Below are positions 53,275 through 62,126 of a stretch of DNA of 64,000 nucleotides, piece after piece (within the stretch, counting starts at the first letter, position 1; each line of letters opens with the position of its first letter). A program made the translations under genes and the position numbers. Origin of the DNA: Dyella caseinilytica (GTDB lineage Bacteria; Pseudomonadota; Gammaproteobacteria; Xanthomonadales; Rhodanobacteraceae); the NCBI RefSeq assembly GCF_016865235.1, contig NZ_CP064030.1, positions 2,480,001-2,544,000 of the forward strand, in the 5' to 3' direction. The notes under the pieces were generated by a model, which saw only the letters and a list, made by a program, of their open reading frames with translations, was not told the origin of the DNA and searched no databases.

Positions 53275-53834
53275 GCCGCCTGCGCATCTTTGAAGCGGAA
53301 CAGCCGCAAACCCCGTCCTCAGTTCACGAGGATCACGCCGCGATCGCGCGCGAACTGGCCAAGGTCGGCGTGCGCTTCGAGCAGTGGGAAGCCAGCCAGG
53401 CGGTCGCCCCTGGCGCCAGCCAGGACGAAGTGATCGCCGCCTATCGCAGCGACATCGACCGCCTGATGCGCGAAGAAGGCTACCAATCAGTAGACGTTAT
53501 CAGCCTGAAGCCAGATCATCCGGACCGGGCTGCCCTGCGCCAGAAATTCCTCAGCGAACACACCCACAGCGAGGACGAGGTGCGCTTTTTCGTCGCCGGC
53601 GCGGGCCAGTTCACCCTGCACATTGGGGACAAGGTCTATGACGTGCTGTGCGAGCAAGGCGATCTGATCGGCGTGCCCGACGGCACCCGCCACTGGTTCG
53701 ACATGAGCGAAGCCCCCTACTTCATCGCCATCCGCCTGTTCACCAACAAGGACGGCTGGGTCGCCAGCTTCACCGGCTCCGACATTGCCCTGAGCTTCCC
53801 GCGCATGGTCCCCCTGGCCACGGTCACCGCCTGA
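53271..53834 (+). CDS. mtnD: Acireductone dioxygenase
   Basis: A 187-aa cupin metalloenzyme that oxidises acireductone to the 2-keto acid of methionine and formate (Fe form). The metal site is in HTHSEDEVRFFVAGAG with His, His and Glu, and the final His in DGTRHWFDM. Coupled to mtnB. mtnC follows after 143 bases that contain a strong hairpin. Confidence 0.96.
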   Translation: MSRLRIFEAEQPQTPSSVHEDHAAIARELAKVGVRFEQWEASQAVAPGASQDEVIAAYRSDIDRLMREEGYQSVDVISLKPDHPDRAALRQKFLSEHTHSEDEVRFFVAGAGQFTLHIGDKVYDVLCEQGDLIGVPDGTRHWFDMSEAPYFIAIRLFTNKDGWVASFTGSDIALSFPRMVPLATVTA

Positions 53835-53860
53835 GCTTCCGACTTACCTAAACCGGCTTT

Positions 53861-53898
53861 AAGCGCATGCCCGGACAACCTGTCCGGATACGGCGCTT
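53861..53898. terminator. Hairpin between mtnD and mtnC
   Basis: AAGCGC (53861-53866) with GCGCTT (53893-53898), enclosing CCGGACA-acc-TGTCCGG (53871-53887). No clean T-run follows, so it may only slow transcription or stabilise the mtnBD message. Confidence 0.5.
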
Positions 53899-53977
53899 TG
53901 CACACATTTCAAGCACTTGGCGCTTGCGCGTGCCTGGGGGCAGGTTAAGCTTGAGGACCGCTTAGCTTATTACCCTC

Positions 53978-54664
53978 ATGACAGCCATCCGCGCCATCGT
54001 CACCGACATCGAAGGAACTACCAGCTCGATCAGCTTCGTCAAGGACGTGCTGTTTCCCTACGCCCGTCGGCGCCTGCCTGCCTACGTCGAAACACACGCG
54101 GACAAGCCTGAAGTGCAGCATTGGCTGCATGAAGCGGCCAGGGAAGCCAACCTGATCGAGGCCAGCCGCCAGGAAGTGATCGTGCTACTGCTGCGCTGGA
54201 TCGACGAAGATCGCAAGTCCACGGCCCTGAAGGCCCTGCAGGGCATGATCTGGAAAGACGGTTACGAGGAAGGCGAATACCGCTCGCACATGTACCCAGA
54301 AGTAGCTGCGCGACTGCATGCATGGCGCGGCGAAGGGTTGCACCTGTATGTGTACTCTTCCGGTTCCGTGCCAGCGCAGAAGCTGCTTTTCCGCTACAGC
54401 GAATCCGGCGATCTCACGCCGCTGTTCGCCGGCTATTTCGACACCGAGACGGGTCCCAAGCGTGAGACTGAATCGTACCGCCGCATCGCCGAAGCCATCG
54501 GTGAACGCCCCGAGCACGTGCTGTTTCTCTCTGACGTGGTGGAAGAACTGGATGCCGCCCATGAGGCAGGCATGAAAACCGGTTGGCTGCTTCGTCCGCC
54601 GCAGGACATCCCGGCTCAGCCACGCCATCCCGCCTACACCAGCTTCGACGCCATCAAGCCCTGA
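53978..54664 (+). CDS. mtnC: Enolase-phosphatase E1
   Basis: A 228-aa HAD-family enzyme that enolises and dephosphorylates 2,3-diketo-5-methylthiopentyl 1-phosphate to acireductone. The HAD motif I is IVTDIEGTTSSISFVKD, with the Glu in place of the second Asp typical of MtnC. Motif II is YSSGSVPAQKLLF and motif IV LFLSDVVEELDAAHEAG. Third mtn gene, with its own leader after the hairpin. Confidence 0.96.
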   Translation: MTAIRAIVTDIEGTTSSISFVKDVLFPYARRRLPAYVETHADKPEVQHWLHEAAREANLIEASRQEVIVLLLRWIDEDRKSTALKALQGMIWKDGYEEGEYRSHMYPEVAARLHAWRGEGLHLYVYSSGSVPAQKLLFRYSESGDLTPLFAGYFDTETGPKRETESYRRIAEAIGERPEHVLFLSDVVEELDAAHEAGMKTGWLLRPPQDIPAQPRHPAYTSFDAIKP

Positions 54665-54679
54665 TTCCGAGCCGCACGC

Positions 54680-55699
54680 ATGCGCACCGTACTGACTGCC
54701 CTGCTCGCCTTCGCCGCCGGTGTGCTGCTGATGCTGCTGGTCGTGCGGCACCCGGCCGCCCCCGCCCAGCCCGCACCCAGCGTTGCATCGGCCAGCACGT
54801 CCGCACCGGCCAGTGCCAGCAGCACTGACTCGGACGATAGCGACGACAATGACAACTGGCCCAATCAGGCCCCTTCGCCAGAACAGGTCATCTACGCTCA
54901 ACCTGGCATGGTTCGCCAGGCGATCTCGCAGCTGACGCCGCGCGTCGCTGACAAGACCAATCTATACCTAGTGACCTTTGCCGGCGACGGTGGCGAAGAC
55001 GTGTTCCGCAACGAAGCCGAATACGCCGGGCAACTGTTCACCAAACGCTTCGGCCCTACCGCTCACGCCGTGGTGCTGGAGAACAATCCCAGCACCCTGC
55101 AATCGCATCCGCTGGCAAACTGGAGCAATCTCGAAGATGCGCTCGATCAGCTCACTCACGTGATGAAGCCGGATGAAGACATCCTGGTGCTCTACATGAC
55201 GTCGCACGGCGACGAAGACCACAACCTGCTGGTCGACATGGATCCGTTGCCGCTGGATCAGATCGGTGCATCCGACTTGGCCAGCATCCTGAAGAAGCGC
55301 TCCTTCAAGTGGAAAGTAGTGGTCGTCAATGCCTGCTACTCCGGTGGCTTCGTGCCGGACCTGCGCAGCTCAGGCACGCTGGTACTGACTGCGGCACGCA
55401 CTGACCGTAGCTCGTTCGGTTGCGGCAGCGATTCCGACATCACTTATTTCGGCAAAGCGTGGCTGGTGGATGCATTGAACAAGACCGACAATTTTGTCGA
55501 TGCATTTCAGTTTGCCAAGAACGATATTGCCGGTTGGGAGAAGGAGCAGAAGCTGACACCTTCCGAACCGCAGATGGATGTCGGCGCAGGCATTGCGCAG
55601 CAGCTTGCTGCGTGGCGCAAGGAAGTCACACCGGGACCTGCCGTACCCTTTACGCCACCGCCGCCGTCGACCAATAGCACGCCAGCGGGTTCGCAGTAA
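54680..55699 (+). CDS. Peptidase C13 (legumain-like), membrane-anchored
   Basis: A 339-aa protein. A single hydrophobic segment at residues 4-22 is followed by a Ser/Asp-rich linker, so it is probably anchored in the inner membrane with the domain in the periplasm. The clan CD dyad is His176 (YMTSHGDEDHNLL) and Cys219 (VVVNACYSGGFV). The C-terminus is proline-rich. The caspase-like fold cleaves peptide bonds; bacterial substrates of this family are not established. It starts 15 bases after mtnC, so co-transcription is likely though a functional link is not obvious. Confidence 0.87.
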   Translation: MRTVLTALLAFAAGVLLMLLVVRHPAAPAQPAPSVASASTSAPASASSTDSDDSDDNDNWPNQAPSPEQVIYAQPGMVRQAISQLTPRVADKTNLYLVTFAGDGGEDVFRNEAEYAGQLFTKRFGPTAHAVVLENNPSTLQSHPLANWSNLEDALDQLTHVMKPDEDILVLYMTSHGDEDHNLLVDMDPLPLDQIGASDLASILKKRSFKWKVVVVNACYSGGFVPDLRSSGTLVLTAARTDRSSFGCGSDSDITYFGKAWLVDALNKTDNFVDAFQFAKNDIAGWEKEQKLTPSEPQMDVGAGIAQQLAAWRKEVTPGPAVPFTPPPPSTNSTPAGSQ

Positions 55700-55729
55700 G
55701 ACTAAACCCCAACAGCATCCTTAGGCATC

Positions 55730-55775
55730 GTAGGTTGGGTTGCCCCGGACCTGATCCGGTAGTAACCCAGCCTAC
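55730..55775. repeat. Palindromic dispersed repeat between the C13 gene and hisI
   Basis: Starts GTAGGTTGGGTTGCCCCGGA and ends CGGTAGTAACCCAGCCTAC; the arms GTAGGTTGGGTT and AACCCAGCCTAC pair, with CCGGAC-CTGATCCGG at the centre. It is the symmetric version of the copy at 34239-34281 and lies between convergent genes. Confidence 0.7.
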
Positions 55776-55784
55776 CTGTCTCGC

Positions 55785-56420
55785 TCAGGCATGGCGCTCG
55801 ACCAGCACTCGCGTCACATCAACCAGTCCCAAACCTCGCGCGCGCAGCAACACGGTAAGGTGAAAGATCAGATCCGCCGCCTCACCAAGCAACTCATCGT
55901 CACTCTGCGCCACCCCAGCCAGCGCTGTCTCCACGCCTTCCTCGCCGACCTTCTGCGCAATCCGTCGCGTACCGTCCTTGAACAGACGCGTGGTGTAACT
56001 TCCTTCAGGCAGCAATGCTTTGCGCTTTTCCACCAGCGCATCAAGCTCGGCCAGAAAACCGAGCGGAGGACGCACCGCGTCGCCGAAGCAACTGCTGGTG
56101 CCCAGATGGCAGGTAGGACCTTGCGGATCAGCAAGCACCAGCAAGGTGTCTGCGTCGCAATCTATCCGGATCGATTTCACATCCAGCGTATGGCCTGAGC
56201 TTTCGCCCTTCATCCACAAGCGCTGCTTGCTACGGCTGTAGAACGTCACCTTCCCGATCGTCTGCGTCTGCGCCAGCGCTTCGGCATTCATGTATCCAAG
56301 CATCAGCACTTCGCCGGACAACCAGTGCTGCACGATCACCGGCAGCAGCCCACCTGACTTAGACCAATCGAGCCGCCCCAGATCAACTCGGCTCACATCT
56401 GTCATGGCGCTACTCATCAC
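55785..56420 (-). CDS. hisI: Bifunctional phosphoribosyl-AMP cyclohydrolase / phosphoribosyl-ATP pyrophosphatase
   Basis: A 211-aa HisIE fusion. The HisI half (about 15-115) has MLGYMNAEALAQT and SIRIDCDADTLLVLADPQGPTCH with the metal-binding Asp and Cys residues. The HisE half (about 118-211) has EEGVETALAG and a pyrophosphohydrolase fold. It does steps two and three of histidine synthesis. Last gene of the his operon, starting over the stop of hisF. Confidence 0.96.
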   Translation of the reverse strand: MMSSAMTDVSRVDLGRLDWSKSGGLLPVIVQHWLSGEVLMLGYMNAEALAQTQTIGKVTFYSRSKQRLWMKGESSGHTLDVKSIRIDCDADTLLVLADPQGPTCHLGTSSCFGDAVRPPLGFLAELDALVEKRKALLPEGSYTTRLFKDGTRRIAQKVGEEGVETALAGVAQSDDELLGEAADLIFHLTVLLRARGLGLVDVTRVLVERHA

Positions 56421-57199
56421 ACACTCTCCTGCAGGCGAACCACCACACCCTGCTGCTGCAGATAACGCTTGAGATCCGTTATCGCGATGACGCCGCTGTG
56501 AAAAACACTGGCCGCAAGTGCGCCATCAACCCGCGCATGCCCAAATGCGTCAAGGAAGTGATCCATCGCGCCCGCGCCGCCCGAAGCAATCAAGGGCACG
56601 CTGCATACCGCTCGCGCAACCGCCAGCTGTTGGAGATCGTACCCCTTTCGCACACCGTCACTATCCATGCAGTTGAGCACGATCTCACCAGCACCACGAT
56701 TCTGCACCTCGATCATCCAATCCAACGTGCGCCGTGGCAACGAACGCGTCTTGGAGGGATCGCCCGCGTACTGACGCACGCGCCATTCGCCATCTTCATC
56801 CCGCAACGAGTCGATGCCGACCACCACGCATTGCACCCCGAATGCAGCGGCCAGTTCGTCGATCAGCTCCGGGCGTTCCAGTGCAGGCGAATTCACCGAG
56901 ATCTTGTCGGCGCCAGCGTGCAGCACCTCGCGCGCTTCCTCGACCGAACGAATGCCACCTGCCACGCAGAACGGAATATCAATCACCCGTGCCACACGCT
57001 CGACCCAGGTGCGGTCCACACTGCGGCCTTCCGGGCTGGCCGTGATGTCGTAGAACACCAGTTCGTCGGCGCCTTCATCGCGATAGCGCAAGGCTAGGTC
57101 GACGATTTCGCCCATCACCACGTGATCGCGAAAACGGACACCCTTCACAACCTTGCCGTCGCGCACGTCCAGGCAGGGAATAATGCGGCGACTCAACAT
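56417..57199 (-). CDS. hisF: Imidazole glycerol phosphate synthase subunit HisF
   Basis: A 260-aa TIM-barrel cyclase subunit that with HisH makes imidazole glycerol phosphate and AICAR. It begins LSRRIIPCLDVRDGKVVKG, with the catalytic Asp in PCLDV and the second in IDSLRDEDG-C-terminal VLNCMDSDGVRKGYD. It overlaps hisA by seven bases and hisI by four. Confidence 0.97.
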   Translation of the reverse strand: MLSRRIIPCLDVRDGKVVKGVRFRDHVVMGEIVDLALRYRDEGADELVFYDITASPEGRSVDRTWVERVARVIDIPFCVAGGIRSVEEAREVLHAGADKISVNSPALERPELIDELAAAFGVQCVVVGIDSLRDEDGEWRVRQYAGDPSKTRSLPRRTLDWMIEVQNRGAGEIVLNCMDSDGVRKGYDLQQLAVARAVCSVPLIASGGAGAMDHFLDAFGHARVDGALAASVFHSGVIAITDLKRYLQQQGVVVRLQESV

Positions 57200-57921
57200 G
57201 CCAATGCGTCCTCCAGCGTAAAACGGCCTTCCAGCAAGGCGCGGCCAAGAATCACGCCGTGCGCACCCGCTTCACCAGCAGCGCGAATATCGTCCAGCGA
57301 ACGTACGCCACCGGAAGCCTGCACCGCCAGCTGCGGTACGGTGCCTGCCAGGTGCCGATAGAGATCAAGATTGAAACCCGCCAGCATGCCGTCGCGCTCA
57401 ATGTCCGTGCATAGAAGATGGCGCGCGCCACGCTGGGCATACCAGGGAGCGAGCTCGTCCAGCGTGCGCGCCTCCTCCTCAATCCAGCCTGCGCTGGGCA
57501 AGGTCCAGCGCTCTGCGCGCCGGCGTGTGTCGAGGGCGATGGTAAAGCGTTCGCCGCCGTGACGGTGCAACCAGCCAGCCACCTGCTCCGGATCGCGAAT
57601 CGCCACGCTCCCAACCACCACTCGCGAAACACCTGCGGCGAACAAGCGGCGTACATCTTCCTCGTTACGCACACCACCGCCGGCCTGCATCTGCATGCCG
57701 GCCTTCGCCAACGCTTCGATCACGGCCAGGTTGGCCAGATCGCCGGCACGCGCACCATCGAGGTCCACCACGTGCAGCCAGCGCGCGCCGGCTTGCGCAT
57801 AGCGCGCTGCCAGATCGCGAGGATCGCTGGTGTAGCGAGTTTCCTGTGCGTAATCACCCTGCTTCAGGCGAACCACCTGGCCGCCGCGCAGGTCGATGGC
57901 GGGTATTACTTCAAAGTTCAT
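57193..57921 (-). CDS. hisA: Phosphoribosylformimino-AICAR ribotide isomerase HisA
   Basis: A 242-aa TIM barrel that isomerises ProFAR to PRFAR. It opens MNFEVIPAIDLRGGQVVRL with the catalytic Asp in AIDLRGG, and has LLCTDIERDGMLAGFNLDLY with the second Asp. The ATG at 57921 is used; a TTG at 57936 is in frame. hisH lies 163 bases upstream, with an extragenic palindrome between them. Confidence 0.97.
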   Translation of the reverse strand: MNFEVIPAIDLRGGQVVRLKQGDYAQETRYTSDPRDLAARYAQAGARWLHVVDLDGARAGDLANLAVIEALAKAGMQMQAGGGVRNEEDVRRLFAAGVSRVVVGSVAIRDPEQVAGWLHRHGGERFTIALDTRRRAERWTLPSAGWIEEEARTLDELAPWYAQRGARHLLCTDIERDGMLAGFNLDLYRHLAGTVPQLAVQASGGVRSLDDIRAAGEAGAHGVILGRALLEGRFTLEDALAC

Positions 57922-57974
57922 GCTGGTCGATTCCAAAATCTATCCACGCTTTAACAACCCCATCTCAGCTCGCC

Positions 57975-58051
57975 GTCATTCCCGCGAAAGCGGGAATCCA
58001 TCTCGCGTATACACGAAATGCAACATGGGTTCCCGCTTCCGCGGGAATGAC
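57975..58051. repeat. Extragenic palindrome inside the his operon
   Basis: Left arm 57975-58001 starts GTCATTCCCGCGAAAGCGGG; right arm 58025-58051 ends CCCGCTTCCGCGGGAATGAC. The arms match at 25 of 27 positions. Each arm also folds as a small CCCGC-GCGGG hairpin. This is the widespread proteobacterial TCATTCCCGCGAAAGCGGGA element. It lies between hisH and hisA and could stabilise or attenuate the message. Confidence 0.8.
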
Positions 58052-58084
58052 AATGTTTCCGAACCAATAACTATTACAGCTCGA

Positions 58085-58675
58085 TCAGAGCTCCAAAAAA
58101 TTCTTCAATAGCTTGGCGCCGACGCTGGCCGAACGCTCGGGATGGAATTGCATGCCATGGAAATTGCCGCTGGCAATGACGGCAGAAAACGGATCGCCGT
58201 AATCGCTACTGGCCAGGGTGTAGGAACCCATCGGCACCGCGTAGCTATGCACGAAATAGGCCCAATCGCCTTCTTGCAGGTTTTTCAGCAACGGATGAGT
58301 TACCCGCGGCGAAAGCCTGTTCCAGCCCATATGTGGCACGCACAGATCGGGAGCCTCTTCAAAACGATGCACGTGCACAGGAATAACACCCAGGCAAGTG
58401 GTATCACCTTCCTGCGAATGCGCGCAAAGTAGTTGCATGCCCAGGCACACGCCAAGCACCGGTTGAGTCAGCGAACGAATCACATCGACCAGTCCCAGCT
58501 CACGCAGTCGCGCCATACCCGGCCCCGCCGCACCAACTCCCGGCAAGATCACTTTGTCCGCAGCACGAATCTTCGCGGCATCGGAAGTAAGCGCCGCATC
58601 AACGCCAAGGCGCTGCAGGGCGTAACGCACGGAACCAATATTGGTGCCGCCAGCGTCGACCAGCACCACGCTCAT
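58085..58675 (-). CDS. hisH: Imidazole glycerol phosphate synthase glutaminase subunit HisH
   Basis: A 196-aa class I glutamine amidotransferase supplying ammonia to HisF. The triad is Cys77 (LGVCLGMQLL), His178 and Glu180 (MQFHPERS). It starts at the stop of hisB. Confidence 0.97.
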   Translation of the reverse strand: MSVVLVDAGGTNIGSVRYALQRLGVDAALTSDAAKIRAADKVILPGVGAAGPGMARLRELGLVDVIRSLTQPVLGVCLGMQLLCAHSQEGDTTCLGVIPVHVHRFEEAPDLCVPHMGWNRLSPRVTHPLLKNLQEGDWAYFVHSYAVPMGSYTLASSDYGDPFSAVIASGNFHGMQFHPERSASVGAKLLKNFLEL

Positions 58676-59739
58676 TACAAAGCACCTTTCGTACTGGGCA
58701 ATTCATCACCTTCACGGCGGATCGCCTGACGTAACACGCGAGCGGTGACCTTGAAGCAGGCCTCCACCATGTGATGCGCATTCTCGCCCTTCACAACGAG
58801 ATGCAGATTCGCGCCCAACGCGTCGCACAGCGAACGGAAAAAGTGCGGCACCAGTTCGGTTGGCACATCGCCCACTCGTTCACGCGGAAACTCACCTTCA
58901 AAGACGAAATACGGACGCCCGGAAAGATCCAGTGCCGCGCTGGCTTGTGACTCGTCCATCGGCAAGGTAAAGCCGTAGCGGCCGATACCGCGCTTGTCGC
59001 CTAGCGCTTGACGCAAGGCCTGGCCAAGCGCGAGCGCGCAATCCTCGATGGTGTGGTGTTCGTCGACTTTGGTGTCGCCGTCGCATTCGATCTGCAGGGC
59101 AAAACCACCGTGCTTGCCGATCTGCTCCAGCATGTGGTCGAAGAACCCCAATCCAGTGTGTGCAACCGGCTCAGCCTGACGGTCCAGATCCACGCGTACC
59201 TTGATGCGTGTTTCCTTGGTATGGCGTGTCACTTCCGCTATGCGTGGCCGATCCAGCAGCTGATGGGCAATATCCTCCCAGCTGATACCTTGCAGCCCGA
59301 CACGAAAACCGCGCACACCCATGTTTGCTGCAAATTGCAGATCGGTCTCACGATCACCGACCATTGCCGAATCTGCGCGTGTCCAGCCGTCATCGGCCAG
59401 GTACTGACGCATCATGCCGATGCCGGGCTTGCGCGTGTCCAGACCGTCATGCGGGAAACTGCGGTCGATCAACACTTCGCGAAAGCGGATGCTCTGCGAC
59501 GCAAGAATACGCATCAGCAAGTCGTGCGGACCATCAAAATGTGCCTGCGGAAAGCGTTCCGTACCCAGTCCGTCCTGATTGGTGACCATCACCAGTTCGT
59601 AGCCCGCACCAACAATGCGCTGCAAGGCAGCTACCACGCCCGGAAGCAGATCAAGCTTTTCGTAACTGTCGATCTGCTCGTCGGCTGGCTCGTGAATAAG
59701 ACAACCGTCGCGGTCGACAAAGAGAATCTTGCGGCTCAT
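58675..59739 (-). CDS. hisB: Bifunctional histidinol-phosphatase / imidazoleglycerol-phosphate dehydratase
   Basis: A 354-aa fusion. The N-terminal HAD phosphatase (about 1-165) opens ILFVDRDGCLIHEP with the DxD nucleophile pair. The C-terminal dehydratase (about 168-354) has HTGLGFFDHMLEQIGKHGG and DEHHTIEDCALALG with the metal-binding histidines. Fusion is the enteric and xanthomonad arrangement. Order hisC-hisB-hisH with overlaps of a few bases. Confidence 0.97.
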   Translation of the reverse strand: MSRKILFVDRDGCLIHEPADEQIDSYEKLDLLPGVVAALQRIVGAGYELVMVTNQDGLGTERFPQAHFDGPHDLLMRILASQSIRFREVLIDRSFPHDGLDTRKPGIGMMRQYLADDGWTRADSAMVGDRETDLQFAANMGVRGFRVGLQGISWEDIAHQLLDRPRIAEVTRHTKETRIKVRVDLDRQAEPVAHTGLGFFDHMLEQIGKHGGFALQIECDGDTKVDEHHTIEDCALALGQALRQALGDKRGIGRYGFTLPMDESQASAALDLSGRPYFVFEGEFPRERVGDVPTELVPHFFRSLCDALGANLHLVVKGENAHHMVEACFKVTARVLRQAIRREGDELPSTKGAL

Positions 59740-60812
59740 GCCACACCTTTCTTCAACATGATTTCATTCAACACAGCGAGCACGCGCGCATTTTCCCTCG
59801 GCGTGCCAACGGTAATACGCAGCGCATCCTGCAGCATCGGATAACGCCGGATATCGCGCACCACGATGCCTTCCTGCTGCAATTGCTGATACACGGCCCC
59901 GGCATCGTCGAAGCGCACGGCAAGAAAGTTGGCGTCCGAAGGCAACACTTCGCGCACACCCGGAAGTTGGCCCAGGGCTGATTGCAGCATCGCGCGCTCC
60001 CCTTGCACGATGGCGACATTCTCCCGCGCTGCCGCCTGACCCGCGGGAGACAATGCGGCGAGCGCCGCGGCTACGCAGGGCAAGGGCAGCGGATATGGAG
60101 GCATGATCCGGCGGATCAAAGCGATCACCTCGGGACTGGCCAGCAAGCTGCCGATGCGAGCGCCAGCTAGCGCCCAGGCCTTCGACAAAGTGCGCAGCAC
60201 AGCAAGATGTTCATAGCGATCGATCAGATCGACGACACTCGCCTGACTGGAGAATTCCACGTAAGCCTCGTCCACCACCAGTAGCGCTCGGCCAGCCAGC
60301 GCCTGCGCAACGTGTTCAATGTCCACGCGAGAAATCGATTTTCCGCTGGGATTGTTCGGCGTGCACAGGAAAACCAGCTTTACTGCGGGCGTGACCGAGG
60401 CCAGTAAAGCATGCGCATCCAAACTAAAATCCTGAGCAAGCGGCACCTCGATCACCGCCGCGTTCTGGATACGCGCACTCATCGCATACATGCCGAAGGT
60501 AGGCGGCTGGATCAGGATCGCGTCTTCGCCTGCGCGACAAAATGCACGCACCAGCAAATCGATCGCCTCATCACTGCCGCGCCCCACAAACAATTGCTCG
60601 CGCTTTACGCCATAAAGCGCAGCCAGCGATTGCAATAGAGCTTCAGGCTGGGGATCGGGATAGCGATTGCAACCCAGTCCGCCATCACCGTTCGGTGCCC
60701 ATGCCGATTCGTTGGCATTGAGCATGATCTGGCCCCCACCCGCTTCCATGCGCGCCGAGGAATAGGGCTGCAAGTTGCGGATGTCCGGCCTGGCGAGATC
60801 AAGCACGCTCAT
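59736..60812 (-). CDS. hisC: Histidinol-phosphate aminotransferase
   Basis: A 358-aa PLP enzyme of fold type I. The PLP lysine is in AVLRTLSKAWALAGARIG. The segments FLCTPNNPSGKSIS and VDEAYVEFS are typical. It converts imidazole acetol phosphate to histidinol phosphate. Its stop overlaps hisB start by four bases and its start overlaps the hisD stop by four. Confidence 0.96.
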   Translation of the reverse strand: MSVLDLARPDIRNLQPYSSARMEAGGGQIMLNANESAWAPNGDGGLGCNRYPDPQPEALLQSLAALYGVKREQLFVGRGSDEAIDLLVRAFCRAGEDAILIQPPTFGMYAMSARIQNAAVIEVPLAQDFSLDAHALLASVTPAVKLVFLCTPNNPSGKSISRVDIEHVAQALAGRALLVVDEAYVEFSSQASVVDLIDRYEHLAVLRTLSKAWALAGARIGSLLASPEVIALIRRIMPPYPLPLPCVAAALAALSPAGQAAARENVAIVQGERAMLQSALGQLPGVREVLPSDANFLAVRFDDAGAVYQQLQQEGIVVRDIRRYPMLQDALRITVGTPRENARVLAVLNEIMLKKGVA

Positions 60813-62116
60813 AGCTGCACACCCAATGCAGCCAGACGCAAGGTCACGGCACGACGATGTGCCTCAAGCTGCTCGGCTGCAGCCAGCGTGGCCGTGCACG
60901 GGCCAATTGCACGCAGACCGTTAGGATCAAGCTCTTGTACGGTGATCTGTTTTTGATAACTGGCCACCGACACGCCGCTATAGCTGCGGGCATAGCCGTA
61001 AGTGGGCAGAACGTGATTGCTGCCGCTGCAATAGTCACCGACGGATTCCGGCGTCCACGCACCGACGAAGACCGAGCCGGCACTTTCGATGTCATCGAGC
61101 AGATCACGTGCCGCACTAACTTGCAAAATCAGGTGCTCCGGCGCATAGCGGTTGCTGACGTCCACCGCTTGAGCCAATGATTTGACTTCGATCAGGCGGC
61201 TCTGCGTCAGCGCTTGTTCCGCAATCGCTTCACGCGGCAGTTCGGCGCACTGACGATCCACTTCCGTCGCCACCTTGTCGAGCAAGGCAGCCGACGGGCT
61301 GACCAGAATCACCTGCGAATCGGGGCCATGTTCGGCCTGCGACAACAGATCGGCAGCGACGAAGACGGGATTGGCATCAGCATCCGCGATCACCAGCACC
61401 TCCGATGGACCCGCCGGCATATCGATGGCTGCACCTTCGGGATCGCCGGATACCTGCAGCTTTGCCTCGGTCACCCAAGCGTTACCGGGGCCAAACAATT
61501 TGTCGCAACGGGGCACGCTTTCCGTGCCGTAAGCCATGGCGGCAATGGCCTGCGCGCCGCCCAGTTTGAAAACACGATGCACCCCGACCGTACGCGCAGT
61601 AAACAGCACGGCTTCATCGCACGTACCATCCGCACGCGCCGGAGAGCACAGCACGACTTCGCGACAGCCGGCGATGCTTGCCGGCACACCAAGCATCAAT
61701 GCTGTCGACGGCAACGGCGCACTTCCGGCCGGGACATAAAGCCCGACCCGGTTGATAGGACGCAGCACACGTTCGACGCGCACGCCGACAGCCGTATTCA
61801 CACCGACCGGCTGCGGTGCTGCCGCGCGGTGAAAAGCCTCGATGCGCGCCGCAGCTTCGCGGATGGCAGCTTTCAGCTCCGGTGCAAGTTTCAGTTCAGC
61901 CGCAGCAAACTCGCCTTCGCTGACTTCGATCACGTCCAGCGTGCAACGATCGTAGCGGGCGGAAAGTTCGCGCAATGCCGCGTCACCCTTCGCACGCACC
62001 GTGGCGATGATGTCTTCAACACCACGTCGCAACGTCTCTGCGCGCGATTGCACCGGCCGCGCCAGCGCGTCGGTACGCTCGGATTCGCTCAGGTTGTTCC
62101 AGTCAATACGTTTCAT
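60809..62116 (-). CDS. hisD: Histidinol dehydrogenase
   Basis: A 435-aa zinc enzyme that oxidises histidinol to histidine in two steps. Signatures: YVPAGSAPLPSTALM, FGPGNAWVTEAKL, DMPAGPSEVLVIAD, the zinc residues in SQAEHGPDSQVIL and GSNHVLPTYG. The ATG at 62116 gives the family N-terminus MKRIDWNNLSES; the longer frame to 62173 starts before it in the hisG end. Confidence 0.97.
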   Translation of the reverse strand: MKRIDWNNLSESERTDALARPVQSRAETLRRGVEDIIATVRAKGDAALRELSARYDRCTLDVIEVSEGEFAAAELKLAPELKAAIREAAARIEAFHRAAAPQPVGVNTAVGVRVERVLRPINRVGLYVPAGSAPLPSTALMLGVPASIAGCREVVLCSPARADGTCDEAVLFTARTVGVHRVFKLGGAQAIAAMAYGTESVPRCDKLFGPGNAWVTEAKLQVSGDPEGAAIDMPAGPSEVLVIADADANPVFVAADLLSQAEHGPDSQVILVSPSAALLDKVATEVDRQCAELPREAIAEQALTQSRLIEVKSLAQAVDVSNRYAPEHLILQVSAARDLLDDIESAGSVFVGAWTPESVGDYCSGSNHVLPTYGYARSYSGVSVASYQKQITVQELDPNGLRAIGPCTATLAAAEQLEAHRRAVTLRLAALGVQL

Positions 62117-62126
62117 GCCATGACTC

